Source: Puffinus mauretanicus
Taxonomy: Eukaryota; Chordata; Aves; Procellariiformes; Procellariidae
Assembly: GCA_023333565.1 (NCBI GenBank)
Contig: JAJKFH010000102.1
Location: forward strand, 992,001-1,056,000
Reading direction: 5' to 3'
DNA length: 64,000 nucleotides
Shown here: piece by piece, positions 31,301 to 46,300 of the stretch
Layout: every line of letters starts with the position of its first letter
Position numbering within the stretch: the stretch's first letter is position 1
Program-made: the position numbers and the translations under genes
The notes under the pieces: model-generated
Told to the model about the DNA's origin: nothing
What the model saw: only the letters and a program-made list of their open reading frames with translations
The model's database searches: none

Positions 31301-34300
31301 TAAACATAAGACTAAATACGGCCACTCTAATTTGACAAATCTGTTGTATGTTGAAAAACAATGTATGTAGGATGTGAAATACTACCGTTAGAAAGCACAC
31401 TGCTTTCAAGCTACAGTGTATAATCTCCTTATAATATGCCACTAACTAATATTTCTTAAAAAACAAAAAAGGCCTAATTTTAAAAAAGAATTGCCTGTAG
31501 CACAGAAAACCAAATCTGCTGCACCAAATTGTGTATGTTCCAGATTTTTTTCTGTAGTAAAATATTTAATAGCTAGTTATATTCTCTGCCCCAGTTAAAC
31601 AATTTTTTTTTTCATAAAACTTTCTTGGTTTCACCATAACTAAGAAATAGTTGCAGTATTATTTCATCATCATGTTTTCAAGATAACTAAATTGAACTCC
31701 AGTGGAAGGACACTATGGGTTTTATTTTAGTCTGGAAAGTTGAGACTAATCCTTTATGTTAATTTTTGCCAGCTGAGGAAACCAGTAAAGTTAGAAATTT
31801 CTGAACCTCTTCTTATCCAAGATTTTAAACTTAAAAATGAGCTAATATGAGAAGGCTGATTTGGTAGAAAAAAAAAATCCACTTTTTTTATTCCTCTACT
31901 AGAATTACTTCCCCTGTAATACTACACATAAAACACAAAACTTGGCCCTTGCGTCAGTTATATTGCCTGAAGTAACAGTGTAACTGCAGACATGCCTGGG
32001 ATGAATCAGTCTTTTCTTAAGGTTAACAACTGTCATTTTCCTTCTGACAAACCCCTGACTTCTGCATACCCCAAAGCCCTGATTTCCCCCTGCTATATAT
32101 TTAATTTTTTCCTGCTGCCAGCCATTTTTACCTGTTTTCTGCTATAACCATTTTATTTTCCTCACAAATAGCAGTAGTAAAATCAAGTAAGTAGCTATAA
32201 TGTTGCAGGAAAGTTCGTATAATGTTTATTAGGAAGGCTATTTTCCAAAAACATTTTTCTTTTTCTTTCCCCCCCCCCCTCCCTCTAGGTATTGCTGTAG
32301 ATCTGATTTAATTAAAAACCAGAAAAGCTATTTAGGAGTTGTGTTTATACATGGTTAGATGCTCCTTTTGTCGTGTTATCATACTTACCCTCAAACAAAA
32401 AAAAGTCTACCAAGAATTAGCTTTATATTTGTACCACATCTTTGCTAAATCAACACTCAATGGTAATCAAGACTCTAATCTCATAATCATTAGCCCTTTC
32501 AGTTCTAGTAAACTTGTATCATCAGGAACACTTGCTCTTTGCTTCTCTATAATTGTCAAACAGCAGCATTTAATAGGAAGAAAAAGCATCAACTAGACAA
32601 CTTCATTCATCTGTTCTTATTTTTTTGGGTGCCCTACACATTTTGCATCCTTCACCAAGGTGCTCAGAAAAATCTGGCAAGCTAATGCTATGCCTTAGTG
32701 TTTTCTCCCAGAACTCCCCAATCGAACACAGCTCACTAACAGCATATCTAATCATCATCACTGTTAATAAAGCACAAGCTTCTGAGAGGTTTAATAGAAG
32801 TAAGTAAGCAAGTACTCAGTATTTTAGTGCTTCTTTGAACTTCTGGTCTTTCTAATCTAATTTTCTCAGTAGCCTCTCATTTCTTTGGTAATAGTGCCTA
32901 ACAGATTTCCAATAATTTTCAAGCTGAATAGAGCTGCTTAATTCCTAGAAAAGAGACTGCCAGAGCAAGCCTAGTAAATTCTGCTAATGACTAAGTAATT
33001 AGACTAAATTAGAACAGGAACTGAACCCTAGTCCCAGCATATTCTGAAGCGACATTGAAAATAATCTCCCTTTTCCTTGTTAGGATGTTAAATCAGGAGT
33101 TTCCATGATGCTTCTAACCTGCCCAAGCAAAGACACAAGATTTACTTTCTATTCTGTTTACTGTATCTCTGTTTAGTCATGTATTTGGTGCTCCCAAATG
33201 GCTTATTTCCCAAAGAAACCAGGAAAACGATGAAGAAAGTGGTTGGGAAGAGAAAGTTGGACAGAAGTAGTGAGATTTAGACAGGAAAATGTGAATGAAA
33301 ACTGGAAATTTTTCTAGACGACTAAAAACCAGTTTCATAATTGTGAATAAGGACATCTTTGGTTAGCGGCACCTCCTTATTAAGTGAGGAAGTAAAGGCA
33401 GCTATTAAAAATATATAAAATAAACGGGGAAGAGGAGGAGAAAGAGGAAGGATGCAGCAGTTACGTAAATTAGAGACTGTGGAAATATAAAGAGGGGAAG
33501 GACTTGAAAGGGAGCAAAAGAAACCCCTACCTTGCAGCCTAAGAACAGTAAGGCATTTTAAAGGATAACAGCAATAAAATAATCCCTAACAATAGTATAG
33601 CTCACTTGCTAGCAGAAGATGGTGAAACTCTTAATGATTCAGGAAAGGCAGAAATACTCAATAGTTCTCTTTTGTGTTTAGAAAGAAGCAGGGTGATGTA
33701 ATCATGCACCAAGGGAATGCAGAAGTACCTTCCAACCCTCCCAAGTAACTAAGAAAGATGATAAACAGCAACCATAAAGAATTAAAAAATAAAACCCAGC
33801 ATGCCTAGGTAGCACCAGATAAGCAAGAGTTGTGCGAGATGCGTAGCCTTCTCTTGCTAACTTGAAATAAGTCTTTGAGCAATAAGGAAACTTTTGAGCC
33901 TACAGGAGAGTTAACTCAAAGAAAGGCAAAGCAAGATGACCTGGATAATCCTGGCCCAGCTTGTTTGATAGTAGAGGGCAAATATTGAGAAAGCTTGATA
34001 TGAGATTCAACTAGTAGAGGAGGAAATGGAATATCCCATATTGTGCCCAGTATAAAATAAGGTTTGGATTTTTTGGCATTATTTTTTATTTCAGAAAATA
34101 TTATTTGAAAATATCCATTGTGTTATATGATACCCTGCCAGATTTATTGCCCTTTACAGCCCTTTATCAGCCCCAGTGACGTGCTCTGGTGGCCAGAATT
34201 AGTTGGTGCTATAGCTGGATTTGGCACAGATGTTGAGTGCTAGAGCTCACACCATCCAAACTAGGATCAACATGTTGACTGTTGCTGAGACAGTTCAGTG

Positions 34301-37300
34301 CTTTTATCTGTGTTATTTCTTGAGCCCAAAGCTGGCCTACATTAAGTGTTAGAAGAGACCCTTGCAAGCCTGTAGAACAGAATATGTGAGAGGTAGCCTG
34401 TGATGGAAGACATGTGGGCCATGAGGCTACATATATGTTTAAGGGAGCATGTAAGGCTAATATTTTTAACAAAAATCTATTCATTTTTATTTGTGAAGAT
34501 AGGGAAGGCAAGAGGAGATCATTTAACTTTGTGCGTCACAAAGTGAAACCCGCCTTGGTTGAACCGATATGGGTAACTTCATTCTAATAAACATGGTCAT
34601 ATGCCAGGTAGTTTTGTCAGGCCAGTTGGCATTGATTTGGCATGAAATAATAGATTAAGGTAACTGTAATCATTTTCATATCTAGTCTTTTTATTAATCA
34701 CTAGCTACAATACGAGTGAAGTACAGCTTATGAGCATTAAGAACCATACAACTGGAAATGGATTTAAGGGTCCTAATGGAAACAGAGCTGAACATGAGCT
34801 TGCTGTGGGACATGGCAGTTCTACAGTGATGACAGGAGCGGGGCTGTGTTCATAAGATTCATTAGTTTAATATCAGAACAACACAAGAAACTCTCACAGC
34901 TGAGAAACCCATACAATCTGGAGAGTGCACAAATTATGAAAATACTAAAAAATGCCTTCCAGCTGTCCTGCTTAAAAGAAGATTTGATTCAGACTTAATA
35001 AGTAGCACAGAGTCTAGCTGGTACTAAACCAACTTTGTGTTGTTGCTGGAGAAAGCATATAAAAAACCCTATAACAGGAAGCTGAATCAAGGTAAGTTTA
35101 AATTAGAAATGAAGACAGCGAGATAACTTGCCAAGAGGGTAAATTCTCCATCTCTTGAAACCTTCAAATTGAGATGTGACATCTTATATGCTGTAGTCAA
35201 ATACCAGTTACTGGATTCAGTACAGAAGCAGCAAAGTGCAGCATCAGCCTTACACAGAAGGTGACACTGAATAATTCAGTGATCCCCAAGGACTCGTGAG
35301 TATCTGTTACTCTTCCTAAACTTTTGAAATGTATTGCTGCACACTGGTAAACTTGAGTCAGCTTTGGTGCTGATATAGCAGTTATTCTATCAATCTACCT
35401 GGGGGTAAAGTTAGACTTAGCCAATTCTTTAGTGTAATCAAGTAACTTGTGTAACATCCTTGTTCAAACAGCTCTGTGGGATCAGGATATTGATGCCAGA
35501 AAGTGTAAGTTTAAGAGATTCCAAAACCAAGGGTGCTCATAAGGACCTTGCCACGTGAGGATGATAAAGTACATTTCTCTTAGTACTGGATTGTTTTTTT
35601 TTTTTCAAAGGAAGCTGTGTTTTCCCTTAAGTGACTTCTCTGCTTTTGCCCAGCTTCCTGCCAGAGAATAGCACACACATGCTAAAATCTCTCCCGTATA
35701 TCTATATCTTTTATTATTTTCCTCTCTAAATAATCTAGCGTGACTTGAAAAGACAATAAATTGCAGAGTTAAATAGACAGTGAAGGCAGTGTATCTTTCA
35801 GATCTGGTTATGTCCTGACATCAAAAGTTTCTTTTATTGAATTGATTCACTTAGCTTTAATGAAATCCCAAAGATGAAAATGGTTGGTCAGTAGGATTAT
35901 GCAAGGCTTAAGCAGAATTATGTCCCTTGAAAAGGCTGGGGAGCTGTACTAATACTGTCGCATGACAAGCTGGATGGGTGTTGAACCACCTGAAGGATAG
36001 TCCTGTTTTGTCTTTCCCTGTAATGGTTACTTTGACGGAACAGCACCTGAAGGTGTTGTTATGTCCAGCTCTTGGCCTCAGCATTGCATGACCTTCTGCA
36101 GGATCTTTCAAGTATGTGAATAACCAAGAACACCAGAGGGATGTCGTAGTGTGGCTCCAGGAGCATAATAATTTATATAATCAGCAAAACAATCCTCTGC
36201 TTCACTCTTCTACACCACAGCCACCTGAAGCAATGGTTATATATAATCAATAAACACATAGCAGATAACTGACGGCTTTCTGTTCTTCCTCTGTTTCCAA
36301 GATCAAGAAAGGGAAATATTTTATGCAGAAAATTTCAGTTCTCGATGCAACAGTCTCATAAAACCTGAAATCTCCCATTTTATAAATCAGTGTATTATAA
36401 GTACAAAGTGTTTGTTCAAGATATCTTGCTACAGAGTTTGGAATTTGCTCTGTGTTTACTAAGACCACACACTCGGTGGGTTTTACAGCACTAGGATTAC
36501 AGAATCCAGTGAGTATAGATACTGTTGTGATAGCCAATGCTTTGACACTGAAGTCTTAACTAGAGAACATCCAAAGCTGAGCGTGTGAGTCCCTGCAGCC
36601 TGAGGTGAAGAGCCAAGCTTTTCAGCAGAAAGCTGTAACTGATCCAGATCTTGTGTGGCTCGGATCCAGAGGAGAGTGCGTAATATGCACTGATTACTTG
36701 GTTACATTCAGTTTATTTTGTTCTGATCTGGAAGGATGGTGCTAATTGTTTCAAAATTGCCTGGGAAAGAAAAGTCAAAGGGGAAAAAAAATCTATATTA
36801 CGTTGATAGAAAATGTTTTAACTAATCCGACAATATTTTAAATGTTTTGTAACATAAAATACCAGGACAATCAAATCCAAAGTAAAGAGCTATTTCAAAG
36901 TGAAAAGATTCTGAAACATTTAGGTGGAAAACTTTCACAAGTTTTCATTCAATCAACACAGTTTTGAAAAGATTTATTAGAACTGACTTTTTTTTCAAGG
37001 GAAAATAATTCCATAACAAGATTTTTTTCTGACTAAAACTTATGGCTAAGCCGTTATATTGCTCCAAATAAATGTAACAACGCTTGTTCAATATTTCATC
37101 ATCAGCTCTTTCAGAACACTGAGCTGCCTGGGGAAAAAAAACACAAACCAAAACTTTCCTGTGAAATATGCATATGTCACAGTTGTCAAACCAGCAATAG
37201 CAACACCAGCATATATTTGGAAAGATGGACATTTTTTGTTTGAAGAGTATTCTTCATTTCAAAGACGACTATAAAATCATTCCAGACTAGATTTTTAAAC

Positions 37301-40300
37301 CTGGAGAGGGGAAGAAATAACTGCCCATTATGACTTGCTTTGTAATGAACCCAGATTGTGCATATGGGTAGCCCCACTTGATAATGTTAATGTTCAATGA
37401 TTTACAGATCAGAATCGAAAAAGAAAATGGAGAATCACTGTTTGAATAGCAGCTGCCCAGGAGAATATTCATTCAGTTTAGATCACGACTCAACAATGTG
37501 GTTCAGAAAACATAGTTCAGCAGTTGGAAACACATTGGAAATGGTTTAAATTTTTTCTGGTTTTTCATCTTGGCAAATACATCCATAGGAAAAAAAACTA
37601 CTGGCCAATTGCATAGAGACATTGAATGCATGCTGCTGGTGAATAATAGCATATATAGTGGATACTGATTCCAAAAGAAATTTTAATCAGTGCTCAGCTA
37701 TCAAATTCTACTCTGGCAAAAGCTCAAGTGGTTAGCATCTTATATTTTGTGGTCAAATGATGTCAGCCTCTGTGGACCAGCTGGGTCTACAGGATGAAGA
37801 ATTAAGGGCTTGCTATCAAAAATATCCTGTCCCTGTGAACAGTCAGGTCACTGGAAAGTTAGCAAAATCATTGCAGTGGGTCTGAGCTTTTCCAGCTACA
37901 GCTAGGGTAAGAGATGGCTACTATTGCAAACAGATCATAAGTGCTTTTAAAACTGGATTTAATCCCTTGGAGTACATCTTGAAATGGAGAGGAAAACAGA
38001 GAAAGCACTTCTTACATCAGCTATATATTTGACAGTTAAATGAACAAGCAGCCCCATTTGGACTACCTAGTGTTTCTGGACAGCTTGCAATTCTGTACTC
38101 TCTGGAATATATCCCTGAACTGACTGAGAAATCACTGCATTGTGGAAATGACATCTCCATCTGAAAGAAATTATTGCAGCTACAAGGAAAATGCACAGAA
38201 AGGACCTTCCTGGCAATTCTCTTCCTTTGGGAATCCAGGATCCCATAGAAAGAAAGACCATAATGAAATCTAATAGTAGGGTCCAGTACAAATGGTTTTC
38301 ATTCTATTCACTTCTTTCCATTCCAAAGACACCCCCCCCCAAAACCGTTTCTGCTACTGCAGCATGGGGCTATGCAATGTGCATGCCTTGCAGATGCGTT
38401 TGAAAATCCCTGAGTAATAAAGCAGATGCTGCCCCACCACCATTTTTCCCCCATCACCCCTACATACCACAATCATCTTTAGAATGAGTTTTCAGTCAAC
38501 GTGCTATTGTGTCTTGACACTGAGGAAGCAGAAAGAGCAGACCGTTCCAGTGTGAATGTTTACCGTGTATTGAAGGTGCCCCAGCTGAAATGATTTAACT
38601 ATCTACCTTCAGAATACCTTCATCAAAGTCAATAGGAAAAGGGTCATGTGGAACCCCTCATGATAGGGACATGGTTGCATTTGCCTAATACCTGCCTCCA
38701 GGCCTGCCCTTACTGGTGCTCTGCTCCTGTGCACACGCTGCATTCTGCCACTGCCTCCAGGGTTATCATTCATCTCCTCTGCCTCACATCTCCGCACCTT
38801 TTCCAAGCTGCCGTGTATTCTTGAAAGCTTTGATTTGGTACAGCAAGTGATCCTGTGTGCTTTTAATCCTTTCTTTTTTTAAAAAAAAAAAGAAATTCCG
38901 CAGCTACAAAGGGATTAACAAGTCTTGGTAGCATAAAGGATTAAAAAAAGTGAAAGTTTTGGGAAAAAAAAGTCAAGGCTATTGATGCAACAGAATCAAA
39001 GTTGGCATCAAATTTCATAATTCAAAACTGCTATCAAATCCAGTTCAGGCTTAAAGGAATCGGGAAAATAAAAAATTTCTACAGAGTACTGAAGTCAAAG
39101 TTAATCACATCTGTCTCAATAACATGTGATCAGAAGAAATGTTGTCTTAATCAACTAAGATGAGCTATCATACCATGACCCCAGCCATTCAGAAGCACTA
39201 TCAAACTCCATCAAACTCCAGTTGTAAGGGACCAGACTAATATCCAGCAGATGTGGTGGACTGAACCTTGTAAACAATCTTCTTTCTACCATAAGGGTAG
39301 CTTCATTGGGACTGATAAATAAGTAGGACTCATTGAAATCTACTTTGGAATTCAAAACTGAAGTAATTTTTTTGCTTTCTTAAATAAGACAGAGAAACTA
39401 TTTTCTTTTCATCTCAGTTCACAATAAATAGAGGGTGTCTTGGGATCTTTGGAAAAACCAGCATGAGCTGAAAAGCAGGGTACCTGTTAGGTACTCCAAT
39501 GAAAGACCAAGACAAGATTTCAAATGAGTTCAGAAAGACTTTGTAAGTGTCAACTTCACATGTCTTTGGAGTACTTCTTGCTTTGCCTCCTATAAAAGTC
39601 ATAGGAGGGAATGGATGATTTCAAGCTAAAGCCCCCACGGTGACAACAAATAGACTCAAAAGGTGAATCTGCTTTGTACCCACAGGAGAGGAGTCCCCCT
39701 TTCATAGAGCGGAGGTTGGTGTTGAAGAGTTCCAGATGTCCTCCAGGTTATAGGTTGAGGTATTGAATGTACATCATGCCTTTCCTTCCAGCCTCTGTGG
39801 GTTTGGCTGGAGATGCAAATGTTCTTGCTATTTCACACTTCAGATATTTAGAAATGCTTCTTACACTGAGAGAAGTTTTAAATCAGCAATTTAAGAAACT
39901 AAAAGAAGAAAGGCTAGTATCCACGTTGTTCTTAATTAGCAAGCCACAGTTATTGTGTATAACTAAATCAGAGCCTGGAGTGTGAATTTTGCAGGAGTTA
40001 TAAAGCGATGAGTAATCCCTAAATGAGGATTCGTCTCCTGTTCTTTAAACTGAGAGATTGTTCTCCCTCTTAGCAGAGGAAAGAACTTTGCTAAATTATG
40101 TTTGCCAAATCTTACTGGCAAGTATGGTAAAGACAAAAACTGTTGTGTTATTAATGCATCAAAATTAATTATGCCAGTATAACTGGTTATCTTTGGCACA
40201 AGTACAGAGCTTGAGGGACCAGACATGGCGCTGCCCTATTTGTTACCATGGTAGACAATTATGAAAGAAGTACAGATCTGGACTTGCATAACTCGAAAGC

Positions 40301-43300
40301 AGTTCTGAGCAGATTGTAAATTTCCAGGTTAAGAGTAAAAGAAATATTCCCTTCTCAAAAGCTGTAATTTAGGACCCAGAAGGAATCCTACCCACTTGCA
40401 GGGGAAAACAAGTACAGTTTAAAGAGCTGTGATCAATGCTGTATTGACTAATGGGTTTTCACAAACCCTGGAAAATACACTTGATGTGCACTTAATCTGG
40501 TACAAGGTGGTAAGAGCAATCTAGGTATGGCACCAGTTTGATATTTTTAGCTCGGACTTCTCTGGCCCTATCTTCTATAGTTGGGGCTGAATATGCAAGC
40601 AAAATGGTGAGCAGCTTCTGTGAGACTGCAATAAACTATTCAATCTGGGTAAGATGGTATAACTACTTGCTGCTTTGGATAGCTGCTTTACTTGAAATTG
40701 GAGCTTAGTCAAACTATGCAGTTAGCTTAGGAACTGTGATTGCTTATAAGTACTGCTTCGAACTTGTGCAGGGTAAACAAATAACATCTGGGATATGGAG
40801 ATAGCTTTCTACATCCAAAGAACGAAAAGCACCTATTTGGATAATCCCGCGGATACAAGGCTGCAGAAGCTTCATCCGGAAATGGCAGGCAACAGCGAGC
40901 ATCTTTGGTACATATCAGCAAAATACTCAGTAACGTTTTGCATCTCCTGACTACAAAGAAATGTTTTCAAAATTGTCTGCAGACCTGAATGCAGTCCAGT
41001 AGTTGAAGCACATTTAAAGAGTGTGCCAAGCAGTGTGGTCTTTGCGTGTTCCAGATGTAAGCAAGCTGTGATTTATGCGTGCAAATACCTCTGTGCATAC
41101 GTGCATATTAGCTCAGCCGGAATTTAACATGAGCACTTTTGAAAACTTGAATTCTGAGTTGCACTTCCCATGTTGTTTGTTCTTTTGTATTAGAACAGGC
41201 TCTGCTTCTGAAAAGATACAGAGTGGAACTTTGCAAGAAGCTGAGGAGATAAAAGTTTTAGCTCAGTAACAAATGGAGGTGAGTGCTAGTGAGTCATCTG
41301 CTAAGTTTGAGGGCAGATGGCTGGATGAGAAATTCCAAACCATTCTTTTAACACCACAAAAATCTCTCTAATCTCTGACCATAACTATGGGGTTGTTCAA
41401 AACCAAAATCTGGAACGATGAGAACAGTTCACTTTCTCAGAACTTAGCTTCCAAATACAGCTGCTAAGACCAATATAACCTGTGTCCAAATGATAGCAGT
41501 TACACATCTGTCATCTCTGTGCAGAAACTGAGTGCTGAAAGGAACAAATGCACGTGCATTTGTGGAGAGGGGAAGACACTCCAGTGGGGATGGCGTTGAA
41601 GCTTCTTTAAGGATTCTGACAAAGTGCCCTCCAGGTCCGGGGCAAGCAAAACTGGACAGAGAAAATGGACTTGAATTCTGCAGTGACTCATGATGCTCAG
41701 TGTGCTTCTGTATGTTTTAGCCTAGTGATAGATGCTGTTTCAAGCCACGGGGAAGACATGTGGGTATATCTGATAGTGAGTAAAGCGTTATGCAGCTCTT
41801 AGTGGCTGTGATGCCTTGCCATCACAGTATGTTCAACCCATAAAAGCTATTCCAGTTGTGTGTCATCAGTTCTAATTGCCCCTCTTCATTCTTTTGTGGT
41901 ATTGTGTGGTACAGCTCTAAGAGGCCAGAATTATTCTCTCTTCTGCATTTGTAGCCGAATACAACTTCTGAATTACACCAATTATTCTGCTAATCCCCTT
42001 TCTGACTTGTCCAAATTATCTCAGAAAGTAGCTATGGTCATTTATATGAAAAAGTGAAACTACCAGCAAGAGAGTATCTTCTGCATAAATCTGGGGGTTA
42101 CACCTTGTAGCTATGGTGATCTAAGAGTCCAAAGCAAATGCTCCTGCTATGAGTCTTGTGCTCTCTTGCACTCTCACTTTCATAAGAACCTGTTCTGAGC
42201 CAATTCAGCTCATTAAGCCAAGCCAAATTAAAAAAAAAAAAAGAAAAGAAAAGAAAAATGGACCATTTTCTCCAACTTTCATGAGCTGAATTGTTTGTGA
42301 GAAGGGTTTGGCAAATGCCAGCACAAGGGCAAGGTGGGATGTGTCTCTGGGAGCAGGAGATAAGGAGAGAGCAAAGGGTGGTGGGCTGAAGAGGAGCAGG
42401 ACCTCCCCCTTTTGGGAGCAGCAGGCTATTAGATCATCCTCATATCTAATCTTTCTGGTTGTTAGTCACCGCCTTAGACTGGGGGTGTCATGACAAAACC
42501 TTCGTTGCTATTGTTGTTACCCTTATGACACAGAGGAAACATGACTTGTTTCGCATAATTTCCTTCATGTAAACAGTGAGTAGGAATTTCGTGTCTCTGT
42601 GTGTTCGGGTCACAGACAATGACTTTTCAACAGCTTTTGCTCTCTGGTGAGAGTGCTGGGCTGGGAAATAAGGGTGATGTTGACTCTGGAAATGGCTACA
42701 AAGAGCAAGATGTAATCCTCACGTAAAATATACACCGAGAGACCCTGAGGAAAGCAACCACTTACTTCCGTAAGTCCTCTTAAGGTCACTGTAGGTAAGG
42801 TCAGCACAGAAACATTTGATGGTATACTTGTGCCAAAAACTCATAAGCAATTCAATTAAGCCATAAAAGCTGTTAATGATGCATTAGAAGCTGTATTTCC
42901 ACTGGAATTTTTGCCAGTGTAACACCACCAGCAATACCTTCACAGTACGGTATATGAAGCATAGGCTGAGATTCATATGTGGCCCAGAGTGCAACATCTT
43001 GGGTTTTGTGAAAAGTAGTCACACTGTGGAATGGTTCCCCAGCAGGCATAGGCTAATGGTGCAAACTGTGTGTCTGGATCCAAAACTTCTAGCAGTTCAC
43101 AAGTGGCCTACACCTATCTCTTATTTCTAGTCCCTAACTTTTCACATACTTATATATGGTTATATATATTTCTGAAGTCCCAGGCTGGTCTCAGAAAACA
43201 CACAAGAGCATGCCAAGCAGGAATTGCAAGTATAGTATATAGAATTTCACATTAGAGTCAAGTAGCTGTGCATGAACTCACCCAGTACTTTGTGTATTTG

Positions 43301-46300
43301 CACAATGTGATCTTTGGTTACCTGATTTGTGTACAGGTGCTCAAATTGTGTATGTGGAATGTCAGCAGTTGATTTACTGAAAACACCAAAAAATAGGTTA
43401 CTATGTCTATGCAAGTTCACTACAAAGAATGCTCCCAAGCTTGCCTATACATGTTAACTCTTTTCTTTCTGTACCCTCTAACGCTCTGTACACAATAACC
43501 TATCTTCTAAATCAGTGAATCAGTGGCAACATCTACGGAGCATCAATTTCTTTTACCCCTCCTCAAGGAGCTCATTCACCATTTGCAGAAACCTTTTGTG
43601 GCCCTTAGATGAAAGACACTTCATCTGTGTAAAATATGATTATTATTGTTGTTAGTCTAGTGTTTTCAATGGGTTTTATTGGAACCTGATGTCCTGCCAA
43701 AAGTAACACCCTGGGAATCTTTCAACAACTGTTCCTGGGTGTTCTGTAGATTACTGCTGTTTTCTCATACACTGTCCCTGGGAATTGCATTCTCAGATTA
43801 GAAAAAATGTCAGTCCTCTTCCCTCTGTGAAAAGAACTGCTGTTCAGGCTCTATATTAAAAGATTAGGCTAGTACTTTTTTCTGGTGACTTATTATTCAG
43901 GTGGTGTTTTGTTTTCTCATTACCCCCTTTGCAAAACAGGTTCAAAATGTTAAATAAGATTGATGTGAATGATCTTGTAGCATTATGCAAACACTTTGCA
44001 TCGCTGAGAATGGTCAGTTAAAGGAAGACTGGTGGAAAATTGGACCCAGACATTCAGTCAGCAACTTTCAACCCTGCAGAGACAAAGAACCTTTAAGAAC
44101 TAACTTTATAATGAGGAGCTATAGTACAGCATGGCAGAAATTAAAGGGAGGCCCTTTAAATCCCCTTAGTGACAATTGTGTTTTCCAGAGATCTCCTGGG
44201 TAGACGTTGCTTTGAGAGACCTTTGGGAAGGGGTGTAGCAAACGAGGCCTTCCTAGGAGACCGTATTGGGGAAGCAAATGCCTCCGGGCCAGAATAGGAA
44301 TGGGAGGAGATTAAAGCAGAACAACCATTTCTCTGACAATTGAATGCCCAAATTCTGCAAATACAGTCTTCTTCTGAAAAGCATTCACATTCAGCCACCA
44401 AAAATATAAGTTTCTGGAGTGGGAAACAAAATTTTGCAGAAACTGAAGTTTCTTATGATTCCTTTGTCACTGTATCTGATGTTTATCATGTAGTTTCTCA
44501 CTTCAAGATGGCTGAGGGGCAAAAGAAGTGGGAACCACTGATGGAGAACAAACGCCCTGGCTTTCAAGTGAAGTTCACTTGATATGTGTTTTGAACTGGA
44601 GCTGGATTCTTATAAGGGAGTAGCCAAAAAGCTGTGTCCAAATGAACTCCTGAATGTTTGAGGAGGGATAGAAGAGTTAGGGAGAAGGAGAGGAAAAAAA
44701 ACCCTGGGCCCTGTGGGGTGGACTAGGCACTAGACGTCTGTGTTTGGATCGCCGTGGTGATTGTGATTGTCATTAATTGGCATGGGCTCAGAGAAGCAGC
44801 TCATATTAGCTCCCAGTTTTAGTTGTGTGTTGAAGCATTTGCACACACCTAGCACAAAGTGATGGAAGAGTTTATCCCTATTGTTTATTCACTTTTGATC
44901 ACACTCTTCCTCTTCTGGTTTCTGCCTCCCCCAGCAGAGCTCACTGTTGTTGGAGCAGCTCAGCTTTATTGTCAATATGCTATGCAGTAGCCCTGTAAAG
45001 GGGTTTTTTGGTACCTTTCTGTGCGCCCACTATAGTCTGTTTCTCTGCAAAAACAAAACCAAATGCCACTCTGCCCCTTTTTGTTTATTCACAGTTTCTC
45101 AAGTCCTGTTTGGGCATCCTGATACCCTGTTTGATGCTGCTGCTGACATGACTAGAGAAGATGGGCAAAAGAAACTCCTTTCCACCTGTTAATGTGATTA
45201 TCATGACCAGTGACTCTTAATCTATATTTATCCCTACCTGACAGGAAGATAAATATTTAGTGAAGTCGTTACAACTGTTCTCCTCAGTTCTCGACCCTGG
45301 CATCCAATATTCTTGGTTTTGTTGGACCTTTTGAAGAGGTTTTACTTTGTAAACTACTTTCTGAAGAAATACTGCCTCAAAGGACACCTCTTCGATCTCC
45401 AGTCTTGAAGGCCTTCAACTCAACTACACCCATTACATCTGAATGTAGCTGCAAAGTCTTTCCTCTCCTTTCCTGCCCTCCCTACCTTAATGTCATACAT
45501 CCCCTAACACCTCAGCTCCTGCAGCATTTGAGTACAGAATGTGAATTTCCCTCTGCTCACAGGTATCAACATGTTAGCGTTGATTGTGTACGTAATATAG
45601 GTGCCTTGGGCAAAAGGCAGACTGAATGCTACTTGGTAACAGACACAGTATTCCCACAGTTTTGGGGCCACCGAATATTATTTATAGCACAACCAAGAGG
45701 ATCACAGAGTCCTACCTGCCCTTCACAATGCATCAGCAGGAGATGAGGGCCTTCAAAGGACATAGATCTTTCCATACAGAGATTGTGATCAGTAAATCAC
45801 AGCCTTCTCTTAGCCTGTATATTTTGCTGGTTCTAAGACAAACTTCCCACATGTGTGCTCTCATTTCTGCTGAATCAGCCTTACAATTACGCCTACTGAG
45901 CAGATGATAACAAATGAAGAAGTACTTTGTCATGTTGTCATGGTTTAACCCCAGCCGGCAACTAAGCAGCACACAGTCGCTCGCTCACTCCCCTCACAGT
46001 GGGATGGGGGAGAGAATCTGAAAAGTGAGAAAACTCATGGGTTGAGATAAAGAAAGTTTAACAGGTAAAGCAAAAGCCACACACGCAAGCAAAGCAAAAC
46101 AAGGAATTCATTCACTACTTCCCATCGGCAGGCAGGTGTTCAGCCATCCCCAGGACAGCAGGGCTCCATCACGCGTAACAGTGACTTGGGAAGACAAACG
46201 CCAACACTCTGAACGTCCCCCCCTTCCTTCTTCTTCCCCCAGTTTATATACTGAGCATGATGTCATATGGTATGGAATATCCCTCTGGTCAGTTGGGGTC

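Noticed and set aside
32258..32289. Strong polypyrimidine tract ending CCCTCTAG as a plus-strand 3' splice site
   Set aside because: No downstream open frame, partner donor or gene on that strand; probably a chance C-run.
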